From assembly GCA_002077065.1 (NCBI GenBank), contig NAJO01000040.1:349175-413174 (forward strand): 64,000 nucleotides of DNA. Direction: 5' to 3'. This document shows, one piece after another, positions 54,587-64,000 of this stretch; the stretch's first letter is position 1, and the number at the start of each line of letters is the position of its first letter. The notes below the pieces were generated by a model. The model was not told the DNA's origin. It was given only the letters and a program-made list of their open reading frames with translations, and did no database searches. The translations under genes and the position numbers were made by a program. The DNA comes from Cryoendolithus antarcticus. Lineage: Eukaryota > Ascomycota > Dothideomycetes > Cladosporiales > Cladosporiaceae.

Positions 54587-57208
54587 TCAAATCATCCCGG
54601 CAAACTCGCTCATCCTCCTCACGAATCCCGGTTTAGGTGCGACGATCTCCTGATTGACCTCCTTCTCGACCTCCCAGCTCCTTACTCTTGCATGCCCAAA
54701 ATTCCTCTCATCATTGACCCGATTAGCGGCAGCTTCAGGTGTGACCACAACTCTAATGCTCTTCTTGATGTCCTCCCCGCGTTTCTCCGCCTTCGCCTCA
54801 CGCCGGCCGCCCAATAAGCCAGTGAAGATGCTGCCTCGCCTGACAGGACTACTAGGCTCGTCATCGTCGCTGTCTTGCGGCAAGGCGATCTGGCGTTCGT
54901 CAAGCGGACGAGCAGGGGTGGTTGTGTGGACGTACATGGCTGCCGCGGGCGGGAAGCTGGTCTTGGTAGGCGAGCGTGCTTGGTCGAAAGCTGACTTTGC
55001 GGCGTTAGTCCATCCCAAATGTGTTCCTGGAGGGGACTTGGCAGATGGTGACGAGTGAAGATGAGGCGAGTCGATACTTGCCTTCGCGCGGGGATTGGCA
55101 TTTGCAGCAGATATGTCCAGCTTCGGGAACGGGTTCGAGGACTTCGTGCTGTGACCTTTGTCGCTTGATCGCCTTGAACTATTCGTGCTTGATCGTCTCC
55201 GAAACCCTGATGCGAGAGGAGGCTCCTGCCCAGCTGGGCGCGTAAGTAGCTCAGCGTACTTCGCCGCGCCTCGAGTAATGCGAGAGAACAGAGCTTGCTT
55301 TGCAGTCAACTCCGAACTACTAGCGTTGCTTGGTCGCTGTCGGAGAATGGGCTCGGTACTGGTACGTGTGGGTGGTGCATGTCGGCGATCAGCAGGAGTC
55401 GGCTGGGACGCGAATGAAGGAGTCTCTGCGCGGGCTGGGTTCTGGTAACCGTCTTCATCGTCGCTGTGGCGAAAGAGCAGTTGGTCGGTACCTCTCGTCG
55501 TTACAGGGAAGTACTGCGATACCCTATTGTCGTCGCTGTTGCGCCGATATGCAGCAAGCTTTCGATCACTGGGAACAGCTGGTGTCAATTGGCTGCGTTG
55601 TGGCTCGTACTGTGAAGGAGGCGAAATTGGTATTGTACCACTCGTACTTCTGCGCCGGTGATCCACTCGCTTATCTGTTTCCAATCGAGGTAGCGTATAC
55701 AACTCGTCATCATCTCTGGTACTGCACTGCATCGAAGTGCTACTTCCGCTCGCTTGGCTCCGTGCGAATGGCGACACGGAAGCGTTGGGACTTGCGTACC
55801 GCGCTTGTAGCTGCCCGGTGTTCCGTGACATGGGCTTACCCTGGAATAAGGCTTGCGGCACCATCTTCATATGCTCGCGCACATCGACATCATAGCGACC
55901 GCTACTCGCTGCCGAAGATGCTGATGGTGCACGATATTGATCTGTCAGCAGGGTGTTGTATACTCCGGCCAGATGATGGGTAGACATCACGTCCGGCGAA
56001 ATCGAAGGCGTCTGGAACCCCTGCATGAGGTAGCGATCTTGAGGCACAGAACGCGAAGCTCGGTATCGAGCACGGCCTCGCTCGTCGCTGACGCTGCCAT
56101 TATGCCCTTCTTTCGAACGGTCTCGTTGTGTGGATTCGGCGTTCTGCCGATATAGCCTGACCATCTGTCTGGGCGCATTATTTCCAACCTGAAACGAGCC
56201 TGTACCTCTGCGACCCACAGGTAGAGCTTCGGCGAAGCCAAATCCAGGCATGGGCGCAACACTAGCTCTGGGTGATCCAACAACTCGGTCTCGCCCTTGG
56301 GCATCCACCATCGTCAAGGTAGGAAGCTCGGGTGCCCGAACCGACTCATGCGGGCTACTAGTGAACGTCATCATTGTGTCTCGCAGCAGCACTTCATGAG
56401 ATCGAGACTTTGTAGGCGACTTGACTGGAACCCTGGCTCGAAGCTCCTCTGGTAGCAAAGGCTCGGCGCCTGGAGCTTGCAGTACCGCCTTCGCTCTCTC
56501 TAGAGAGACCATCCTCAGGTGCTTCTTAAGTACCTCGACAGTAGCCACGGGCTCAGGTAGCAAAGTCGATGGTCTGTGTTCCGGTGGCGGAGGAGATGGC
56601 GTGGTCGAGCGACTCACAGTTGGCGAGGGTGTCGCAATAAGGGGCTGATAGTATCTTGGCTCGAGCATTGGTGGCGTGGGTGGGTTCTCCACTAGCTGAG
56701 GTGTGCTTGCACTGTATGCGATAGGTCTGAGAAGCTCAAGTGGCAAAGGCGGTACTGGCTCATCTGCAAAGTCAGAGCCAGACCAGATAGGCGACTCGGC
56801 CATCCATTGGCTTGCTGTGCGACTATACACACTCGATGTCCTCCTCTGGAAGGCAGGTGAAGCATTCCTAGAAGACTTCCCAGGGCTTCCGCTATATGAT
56901 GAGCGCCTTCGTTTCGGCTTCAAAGGTATGGGAGGAAGTGGCTTCAGCGGGTCAACAGGCGGCGTGCGCTTGATAAATTCCTGGAAAGGTGGTACAGATT
57001 GCTCCATGCCACTAAGCGAAGACTTTGAGGAGCTCGCCGATGCTAGCGCTGGCCGCTTGAGATTGTTGTATGGGCCAAGCGAGCTTCTCGAGTAAGCTGC
57101 TTTGAGCACCGGGGCTCGCTTCGGCGGTCTGGTGGGCTGCGGCTCCAGCGGAACCTGCCAGCCTACCGTCTCGCCGTAGCCAGTGACTGGTCTTGGGTCG
57201 ACGAACAT
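54587..57208 (-). CDS. Large disordered protein of unknown function
   Basis: Single exon of 873 residues from ATG 57208 (MFVDPRPVTGYGETVGWQVP). Nearly the whole sequence is low complexity: Ser, Pro, Arg and Gln rich, with basic clusters such as KPKRRRSSYS and RRRSTSGT, and Pro-rich stretches (PLPPIPLKPK, PPTPPMLEP) that could bind SH3 domains. The last ~70 residues are more ordered-looking and charged (KSIRVVVTPEAAANRVNDER, ARVRSWEVEKEVNQ) and end in GFVRRMSEFAGMI. The N-terminal 20 residues and this tail look conserved. No enzyme domain, signal or membrane segment. I do not recognise a family; a scaffold or signalling role would be a guess. Confidence 0.7.
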   Translation of the reverse strand: MFVDPRPVTGYGETVGWQVPLEPQPTRPPKRAPVLKAAYSRSSLGPYNNLKRPALASASSSKSSLSGMEQSVPPFQEFIKRTPPVDPLKPLPPIPLKPKRRRSSYSGSPGKSSRNASPAFQRRTSSVYSRTASQWMAESPIWSGSDFADEPVPPLPLELLRPIAYSASTPQLVENPPTPPMLEPRYYQPLIATPSPTVSRSTTPSPPPPEHRPSTLLPEPVATVEVLKKHLRMVSLERAKAVLQAPGAEPLLPEELRARVPVKSPTKSRSHEVLLRDTMMTFTSSPHESVRAPELPTLTMVDAQGRDRVVGSPRASVAPMPGFGFAEALPVGRRGTGSFQVGNNAPRQMVRLYRQNAESTQRDRSKEGHNGSVSDERGRARYRASRSVPQDRYLMQGFQTPSISPDVMSTHHLAGVYNTLLTDQYRAPSASSAASSGRYDVDVREHMKMVPQALFQGKPMSRNTGQLQARYASPNASVSPFARSQASGSSTSMQCSTRDDDELYTLPRLETDKRVDHRRRSTSGTIPISPPSQYEPQRSQLTPAVPSDRKLAAYRRNSDDNRVSQYFPVTTRGTDQLLFRHSDDEDGYQNPARAETPSFASQPTPADRRHAPPTRTSTEPILRQRPSNASSSELTAKQALFSRITRGAAKYAELLTRPAGQEPPLASGFRRRSSTNSSRRSSDKGHSTKSSNPFPKLDISAANANPRAKASIDSPHLHSSPSAKSPPGTHLGWTNAAKSAFDQARSPTKTSFPPAAAMYVHTTTPARPLDERQIALPQDSDDDEPSSPVRRGSIFTGLLGGRREAKAEKRGEDIKKSIRVVVTPEAAANRVNDERNFGHARVRSWEVEKEVNQEIVAPKPGFVRRMSEFAGMI

Positions 57209-57495
57209 GGTGAGTGTAGTGGACTGAAATATGTGGCGTAAGCTAGCTGTCGCGAGGAGAGGACATTCGAAGACAAAGGCATCGTTCTCGAGGCGGTCCG
57301 AAAAGTCGAGGCAGCATGTCAGAAGTGAATAATGAACGAAAGTGAAAACAAAGAAGAGAGTTTCGCATGTCCAGATCCGTCAACGCCTTGATATTCCCAA
57401 ATAGCTGAAGGCCTCCATGCCGAGGCCATGTGCAGTAAGTACTTGAAGATCTGGGCGATGGTGCCAGCCCACCGCCCGCATTCCTCATGACACGG

Positions 57496-57928
57496 CTAGA
57501 CAGCTGCGACTTGCACATTCAACTGCGCAGCTACAGCCCCATCTTCAACAGCAGTCGCTCCAGACTTCTCGAGCTCTTCAGCTCCGGGAGTCTGCGGGAT
57601 GTCGACCATGACCGCCGGGTCACTCTTCCTCTCTTTGAGCAATGCATCGCGTTTCTAAGTCGTTGTTAGTATATTGTGACCGGGCTCCTGCTGCGTGCTA
57701 ATGCATCAAAGTCTTTGAAGTGGGATGGTGATGGATTACCTCGACATCCTCTGGACTCATATCCCTCAGTAAGTCATCGCGTGACGTCCTCGGCATCGCC
57801 TTCACCTTGTCAGGTGATATAGGCGTGCTCTCAAGCTCCACAGGCTCCGTATTGATAGACGCCGAAGTCAACGTCAATATGGGTCGCTCAGTAGTGACAG
57901 GCGAGACGAGCTCGTCAGCTGTAGACAT
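57496..57928 (-). CDS. Small charged protein, conserved-looking
   Basis: Two exons on the minus strand, 57928-57740 and 57654-57496, 115 residues; intron 85 nt (GTAATC, ATACTAAC branch, CTTAG). The sequence reads MSTADELVSPVTTERPILTL, TSASINTEPVELESTPISPD, RTSRDDLLRDMSPEDVEKRD and LLKERKSDPAVMVDIPQTPG. It is acidic with Pro and Thr, predicted disordered except for one helix around RDDLLRDMSPEDVEKRDALL. The spliced join reads smoothly across the border (SPEDVE/KRDALLKER). It resembles a small protein found in other dothideomycetes, but I can give no function. Confidence 0.65.
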
Positions 57929-58320
57929 CGTGAGATACGTTGCTTCGCAGGAAGTTGTAGAACACCAAGAATGTGCGTGTAGGTATATATGTTGGCTGAG
58001 TGATGTTTCTGCGACTGACGACTCTGGAACAATGACAGGGAACGGCACGAGATAATCAAGGTCCTGAGGAAAAGGTGTATGCACAGCCTCGCTAAACGTG
58101 AGGTAAGCTTGCAGTGCTCGAGCGCCAAAGCCAAGGTTGCATTCAAGCTGAAACACTGTGCCGCGGTCGACTCGGCTGTTACCGTATGAAGAACTGTTAT
58201 ATGTCGTCGACGATAAACGCAAGAACTGATAGGATATTGCTGTTTCAAAGCTGCCGTGCTATATTCCTCGCACTATATACGCTATACATCACACTCTAGA
58301 TTACGCGTATGCTTCGGATA
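57929..58320. other. Intergenic, between small charged gene and sulfate permease
   Basis: About 390 bases between two minus-strand genes. The minus-strand frame that enters it upstream of 57928 has no conserved start. Nothing else seen. Confidence 0.55.
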
Positions 58321-60997
58321 TCAAGCATACTTCTCGCCCTTCGCATCTTCCTCCTCCACCACCTTGGCCTCAGGCCGCTGCGCAGGCTGCTCCTCCTGTA
58401 TGTTCTGCAGCACACTCTGCAGCGCACTCGTCAGGTCAATGTGGAAGAACGGCCTGTTTAGTCCTTGCACAGGCTTCAGGTCAGCCTTATATTTGCCCTT
58501 GGTGTACGTATTGCTCTTGTTGAGTTCGGCCTGGAAGCTGCCACGATCACTGCTTGATGTCTCGCCCGTGAGATCGCCATGCTGCACTTGGATCTCATGC
58601 GGTTGCTGGCGTCCAGCTTCGACGTCAGGCTGGCTTCGACGACGATTGAACTCTTGCTCAGCGAGATGTGCGGCAGAGCTGTCACCGCCCATGCTGGCCA
58701 CGCTGAAGATTGGCTTCCAGCTGTGGAACTCGCCGTCGCCTGCTGGTGTTGGATAACCGAAGCCACCTGATACGAGACCGCGCTTGGTCCAACGATTATT
58801 GATGCACGCGAAATGCCATTGGACGGTCTCCGGCGATGTGTAGCGATCGAGCTGGTTGCGGACATCGATGAGATTCTGGACTGATGTCACGTCGATGTTA
58901 TTGATCGACGAAAAGTCCAGGATGATGGCTTTCAGTGTAGGCTTATGGGAGTTAACGATCGCAGGCTTGCCACGTCGTGGACCGGGATCATTCCAGGGTC
59001 GATCGCCGAGGCGACCGTAGCTGTTAGCATTCGTTCGGCGTGTCGCCTTGAAGATGACGTTGATCAGGTGATCGGTGTAGTGATTGGCGTTCGGGTAGTT
59101 GAAGCCTTCCGAAAAGCGGTAGATAAACACGCCCGGGTAAGGATGCTCAATGTCGAGGCCCGGGTTTGTACCATCCTCGTGATCAATGGGGATCCAGACG
59201 TTTCGTGTCGACTTGTCCGGGTCGTTATTGGGTCTTGGCTGGTTGGAGTTCTTGGTCTCGTTCTGCGGGAGATCGCCAACGACCGAATGTATCTGTACAC
59301 GGCCAAGGAAGCGGCCCTTTGCCTTGAACGTACGGAATACGAAGACGGCGAATGACGATGCGACGGTGACGTAGATGCCGATCTCGATCGAGGTGAAGAC
59401 TGTGACAATCACACCAGCGAAGAAGATAATGACCTCGAGAGGCGAGATTTTCCAGAACTGGTAAACAGTGTTTGGCGGGGTAATCAGGTCGCCGACGGCG
59501 TGAATGATGACCGCGGACAGCGCAGCTTGCGGGATGTAGAAGAACACTACTGGCAAGGCGTAGAGCGCGAGCAGCACGATCACGGCAGTGATCACACCAG
59601 CAAAGGGTGTGCGGACACCAGCCTTCGCCTTGATGGCAGTCCGAGAGAACGAGCCGGTTGCAGGGTAGCCGCCAAGGAAAGGTCCGAGGATGTTGGTTAC
59701 ACCAATGGCAATCATCTCTTGGGAAGGGTCGATCGTGTAGTTGTTCACACGTCCGAATGACTTTGCGATCGAGATGTGCTCAATCAGTAGCACAATCACC
59801 GACGCCGGAATCTCGCTAGTGAACAAGCCGATGATTTTGGAGTTGAGCACTGGAGCACCAGCATGTTGGAACCCTCGAGGAACGGGACCTAGGACCTTCC
59901 AGTACGCCTTATTGACAGCAGTTGCTGTCTTTGCCGAGTGACTGTTGTTGCCGATATGTCTGACGGTCGCCCAGCTGATCAGGGTGTATAGGAGGATTAC
60001 AAACACGGTTCGCAAGGTGTTGAGGAAGAAAAAGAGCTTGCGATGCTGCGGCATACGCTTAGCCAGCGCGTTGAACATGAAACGTATGCCATAGAGCATG
60101 AACAGAGCTGTCAAGCCGAGCGCCGCATCCTTGTGTGTCCGACCCAGGTGCTTCAAGACATGGACAACGACCAAGTATGTCGAGTCACGGCTATTGACCC
60201 CGGTGATGCCCATCAGATTGACTGTCTGTCCAACTGCGATGTTGATTGCTGAGCCAGTCATGAACGCCGAGATTGACGTGAGTGAGATAAAATCGACGAG
60301 CCATCCGAGGCGGAGCAGGCCAAGTCCAGTCACGATTGAGCCGACGAGCACTGATAGCGCTGATGCAATGACGTGTCCTGGCACCGATGGGTCTTTGGCT
60401 TGTGCGGAAAGTACGATATTGCCGACAATGGTCGACATGACTGCGACGGGCTGCGATGGTCGTCAGTGATAATGTGCTTGTAGCGTGCACCCATGGAACT
60501 ACTTACGCCGATAGTGATATCTTTCGATGTTGCGAAGAACCAGTAGATGAGCACACCCATGAATGACGAGTACAGCCCGTACTCAACTGGCAGCTGAGCA
60601 AGTTGAGCGTATGCCATACCTTGTGGCACCACGACCGCGCCGATGGTAATGCCTATGTGTTGTCAGCGCGCCGTAGACTTGACTTCGTATATCCAACACA
60701 CTCACCAGCAATGAGATCTCCGATGAGCCATTGCACGTTGTAATTCAGGATCCAGTGCGTGAATGGAAATAGGTGGTACAGGTAATGTGTGACATCTTTT
60801 CCGGTAGGCGTAACCGATCGCAGCCATTCCGCCGCAGTAGGTTCATTCTCGACGTAACTGTCGGCGCTGTCGATGGTGAATGTAGACTCTCCTCGAGTGA
60901 GGTTTCCGGCGCCAGTCTCGTCGCGGTATTCAAGCTTGATGCCGAGCACCTTGGCCAGACTGTGGCCAATCTTAGTGCTGGTGCTTGGAGCCGCCAT
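58321..60997 (-). CDS. SulP sulfate permease with STAS domain
   Basis: Three exons on the minus strand: 60997-60706, 60652-60507 and 60450-58321, 855 residues; introns 53 and 56 nt (GTGAGT...CATAG; GTAAGT...CGCAG). The start is ATG 60997 (MAAPSTSTKIGHSLAKVLGI). Membrane domain marks: GITIGAVVVPQGMAYAQLAQ, LPVEYGLYSSFMGVLIYWFF, ISLTSISAFMTGSAINIAVG, and NILGPFLGGYPATGSFSRTA. A cytosolic STAS domain follows (~590-730; KAIILDFSSINNIDVTSVQN), with a long insertion and a ~100-residue charged tail. Length equals yeast Sul1/Sul2. These high-affinity permeases bring sulfate into the cell for cysteine synthesis and are usually induced by sulfur limitation; I did not find an assignable Cys3/MetR site. 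Confidence 0.93.
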
Positions 60998-62539
60998 GCT
61001 GCAGAGGTGCAGCAAGTCGCGAAAATAACCTGATAATCTGACGGACGACGTCGACAGTCCTATATAGCAAACGTGAGCGGAGATGCAAGGTTCGGGCGGG
61101 TGAGAAGGGTGCGCCGCAGTAGGGCCAGGCGATCGAGAATTGATGGACTAGCACTGCACAGATCGCTGCAGGGGAGCTAAGAAATGCAATAAGCCCCAGA
61201 CAGGCTCGGTAGGCGACAGTGGCGTGCGGATCTGGCCAGTAGTCGACGTCGGGGAGTGAGAAGAGCGCCTCGCAGCCGAACAAGCAAAGGCTGCACAGTG
61301 CTGGGCTGGTGAGAGAATATGTCGCGTGCTCGGCGCGAGTATGGCACAATCACAGCCGTCAGTGGGGGTGTACTAGAGAAGGCTGTGGGACCAAGGACGT
61401 TGATGAGCGAGAGAGGTACTATGAGTTTGGCGTTTTCCGGTAGAGGCTCGTGGTCGAGTCGTGAGTTCCAATGGCCTGGAAGCCGGGATGGTTTTGATGA
61501 GGAATTAAGAAAAGTCTGTCAGAGGCACAACTCTTCGGTCGCTACATGAAAACTAAGGAATCTACTACCGGTACTGCTGCCATGTGCGTTGTGACGTGTG
61601 CAAAATTGCTCGCAACGTGTGGAGCCCCCAAGGTTCGGATGAGGTTGCTATGATGGCGTGCTTTCACACCGTCCTAATGCGGCTAGCGCTCATGATGCCA
61701 TAGGCAGGGCGACATGGCCACGGACACACTCGCCGACATGATGCAAATCTGATAGACTGCAGACCTGCCATTCGATATCTGTGAGCCGTACTGGTGTGCA
61801 GTCGACGTGGTGAGCAAGGCGCCTTGCGGAAGATACAGCTGGCCACCGATCTTGCGACGCGCGCTTGCCTCAGGAAAGACTTGGAAACCTGAGCTTGTGG
61901 ACTGCGGGCGATCGACGCTACAAGGCCGTGGCAACAAGTACCGTAGACAGCGCTTCGGTCTCGCGGTACTGTAGAGCTGATATTCAGCAGCAGCGCCAAT
62001 GGTCCCGCACGCTGTGCGCTCTGGTGCACTACTTGCTTGGCTCTGATGCCCAGCTGAGCTCCAGCTTCCAGTGTTCCGCACTCTAATCATCTTCGTCTCC
62101 ATGCTCTGGCACTGTGTTGGTGATACTAACACGTTGCATCGCCGGAAAATGACTGCAATGTCATTGATGATAGTTCGCGGGGATGGACGGTCTCAATGTT
62201 GGAACGCCAGCGGCGCTCTCGATGTCGTCGCGAAGGGCATTCATTGAGATCACATAGCCTGAGAGAGCTTGGTACCAGCAGTAATATGTGCAGCATCACT
62301 AGCACTGTGCAGCACTGGCAAGCCGGCAGCATTCTGTGCTAAGAGCTAGTGATGAGGTGCGGTCGAATTAATGCTTGTGGCGCGACTTCCTTCGATATCA
62401 GTATGGTGAATACCGCACAGATCACTGAATGCCGGGCTGTCCAGGGTTAGGGTATGTGCATGAAACGCGACTTCACGACCACCTCGCGTCAACGACCACT
62501 CTCAGTGGCGGGATCAGCAGCCCTAGATATGACTTGAGC
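60998..62539. other. Divergent gap (1.5 kb) between sulfate permease and BUB2
   Basis: Promoter side of both genes. A 150-codon minus-strand frame (61683-62132, with ARRKIGGQLYLPQGALL) starts without a convincing ATG and matches no family I know; it overlaps another frame on the same strand. No gene is called. Confidence 0.45.
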
Positions 62540-63565
62540 ATGGCCTCCGTCGACGCGGTTCTGGCTCAAGGCCCACCAGCTCACTCCCTCGCTGCCGGGC
62601 TCTCCGCCCTCCGCTCGTCAGTCCTTCACTCAGGTGTCCCCAGCACGTCAGATGGAACGTCTGACTCTCGCATCTACATCTGGCTCACCCTTCTGAATGC
62701 CACTCCTCTCCGTACAGATGCCTATCTCGACCTCGTACGCCAAGGTGCTTCTCCCGCCTATGCGAAGATCCGCAACGACACGTTCCGCACGCTTACGACA
62801 GATCCGTTATATCGAAGAAAGGTCACCGAGAACAGCCTCACGCGCGTGCTGAATGCCATAGCATGGAAGCTCCACGACGCGAATGAGGCCAGGGTGAATG
62901 GATGGATGAGCCCGCCTACGCTTGGGGTGCCGAGGAGTTTGGCAGATGCTGGAGAGTGGCATTCGCCGGCTAGCGGTGGCACGAGCAGACACACGAGGGG
63001 CTCGGTGACGGGGACAGAAGGATCTGAGGCGGGGGACGCAGGAGCCGGAGGTGGTGTCGGGTATGTGCAGGGCATGAACGTCATGGCTGCGCCGTTCATG
63101 TACGTTGCCAAGAGTGAGGCAGAAGCATTCGCCGGATTCGAAAAGTTCATCACGGTCGAGTGTCCGGCGTATGTGAGAGGCAGTATGGAGGGTGTACACA
63201 AGGGTCTTGCGCTTGTCGATCGGCTGCTGGAGCTACTTGACCCACAACTATCGGCGCATCTGCTCAGCAAGGGTATGAAAGCGGAGATCTATGGTTTCGC
63301 GAGCGTACTGACTATGTGCGCTTGTACGCCACCACTACCGGAGGTGCTGTTGCTCTGGGACTTCTTGTTTGCGTACGGGTCGCATCTGAACTTGCTGTGC
63401 ATCGTCGCGCAGCTGGTCATGGTGAGGGATCAGCTCCTGAGCAGTGCTAGTCCAAAGCCGAATTTCACACCGCTGCGGGCGAAGAAGGTGATCGAGTACA
63501 CCGTGGACTTTGCGCGAAGGGTACCTGTCGATCTTTACCGCGAGATGCTGGCGCACGCAAAGTGA
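62540..63565 (+). CDS. BUB2: BUB2-like TBC-domain GTPase-activating protein
   Basis: Single exon of 341 residues from ATG 62540 (MASVDAVLAQGPPAHSLAAG; an in-frame ATG at 62429 would add 37). The TBC domain has both catalytic fingers: Arg 83 in RNDTFRTL and Gln 177 in GYVQGMN. The region between them has a ~35-residue Gly/Ser/Thr insertion (PASGGTSRHTRGSVTGTEG...). Later blocks are PLPEVLLLWDFLFAYGSHLN and KKVIEYTVDFARRVPVDLYR. Short, single-domain TBC proteins of this kind are Bub2 (Cdc16 in fission yeast), which with Bfa1 activates GTP hydrolysis by Tem1 and holds back mitotic exit or septation until the spindle is placed. Spindle-pole localisation is inferred from the family. Confidence 0.88.
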   Translation: MASVDAVLAQGPPAHSLAAGLSALRSSVLHSGVPSTSDGTSDSRIYIWLTLLNATPLRTDAYLDLVRQGASPAYAKIRNDTFRTLTTDPLYRRKVTENSLTRVLNAIAWKLHDANEARVNGWMSPPTLGVPRSLADAGEWHSPASGGTSRHTRGSVTGTEGSEAGDAGAGGGVGYVQGMNVMAAPFMYVAKSEAEAFAGFEKFITVECPAYVRGSMEGVHKGLALVDRLLELLDPQLSAHLLSKGMKAEIYGFASVLTMCACTPPLPEVLLLWDFLFAYGSHLNLLCIVAQLVMVRDQLLSSASPKPNFTPLRAKKVIEYTVDFARRVPVDLYREMLAHAK

Positions 63566-64000
63566 GATGGATGATGTCTGTCCACACCTTCACACGGTCA
63601 TGTCGACGTGTTGAGCAGGATGAGAATTCTCAGTGTACGACACCGTCACACGCGATCTCACCTCGCACATATTGGCAGTCGACTATCAAATCGCTAAATG
63701 GGCGCAGCTCGTCTCCAAACTAGGCTGTGTTTCCACGCAAAACTCTCAGGCCAGATCGATTAGTCGCCGCCGTCACGAATGAACTTGCTACAAGACCATG
63801 AGGCATGTCTAGGACGCTCCTTGCTCACGAGCCTTCCCTCCTGCGTGCCTTCCCGACCACGCCCGACCTCGTCGCCACTACCTGACTGGCTCGCTTGCAC
63901 CGCGAGCTAGCGGCTGTCGAGTTCTTTATTCTGACGTTGCCACGGTCGCCTGAACGTCACAGGCTGTCAGGAGTGTATGTGCGCAGGGTGCACGGTGTCC
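63566..64000. other. 3' flank of BUB2 to window end
   Basis: About 435 bases with no open frame of note. A neighbouring gene may begin beyond the edge. Confidence 0.55.

Noticed and set aside
61683..62132. 150-codon minus-strand frame upstream of the sulfate permease
   Set aside because: No convincing start, overlapping frames, no family resemblance.
1..64000. Biosynthetic cluster, transposon or defence-type system
   Set aside because: No polyketide or peptide synthase, terpene cyclase, transposase, reverse transcriptase or long inverted repeats were seen; genes are mostly housekeeping with unrelated functions.

Overview
The window looks like a gene-dense stretch of a filamentous ascomycete chromosome (Pezizomycotina, most likely a dothideomycete; the class-level placement is an inference from overall protein resemblance). 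The evidence is short introns (mostly 43-85 nt) with GT...AG ends and CTNAC/CTAAC-type branch sites, fungal-specific families (Zn2Cys6 regulators, SAS4, CreB-type deubiquitinase, RCR-type PPxY protein, serine-rich cupredoxin), and one nuclear-type tRNA-Ile. No transposon, rRNA, CRISPR array, biosynthetic cluster or prophage-like element was seen.

Layout. 0-14.4 kb: 3' part of TAF2 (TFIID); a zinc-cluster-like regulator carrying an in-frame TAG; tRNA-Ile(AAT); a SEL1-repeat protein; SAS4; a Gly/Ser/Thr repeat protein of stress-protein appearance. 14.7-17 kb: two tandem BTB/POZ paralogues. 18.2-25 kb: LSD1-type histone demethylase (SWIRM, amine oxidase, HMG box) and CreB-like ubiquitin protease. 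25.4-29.7 kb: YOS1, ALG12, a small glyoxalase-fold protein with odd introns, and a cyclophilin H. 30-38.5 kb: VPS8, a GPALPP/DUF3752 protein, an RCR-like PPxY membrane protein, and CIA2. 40.4-45.7 kb: a Zn2Cys6 transcription factor and an anion:cation symporter of the Dal5/Tna1 group. 46-50.7 kb: TOP1 divergent from ATP3. 51.8-58 kb: two adjacent secreted proteins, a TMEM256-like membrane protein, a large disordered protein and a small conserved-looking protein. 58.3-63.6 kb: a SulP sulfate permease and BUB2.

Most genes are unlinked housekeeping functions: transcription and chromatin (TAF2, SAS4, LSD1, TOP1), ER/Golgi/endosome traffic and glycosylation (YOS1, ALG12, VPS8, RCR-like), iron-sulfur assembly (CIA2), mitochondrial ATP synthase (ATP3), carbon-repression ubiquitin control (CreB), and mitotic exit (BUB2). 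I see no convincing new multi-gene system. The most unusual points are gene-structure oddities: a TAG in the zinc-cluster motif, GC-AG introns, a 51-nt gap with no GT donor in the glyoxalase-fold gene, and a BTB paralogue with weak splice sites.

Exon coordinates were worked out by hand from splice motifs and reading frame, without transcript data. Spans are gene-level CDS, with exons listed in each evidence field.
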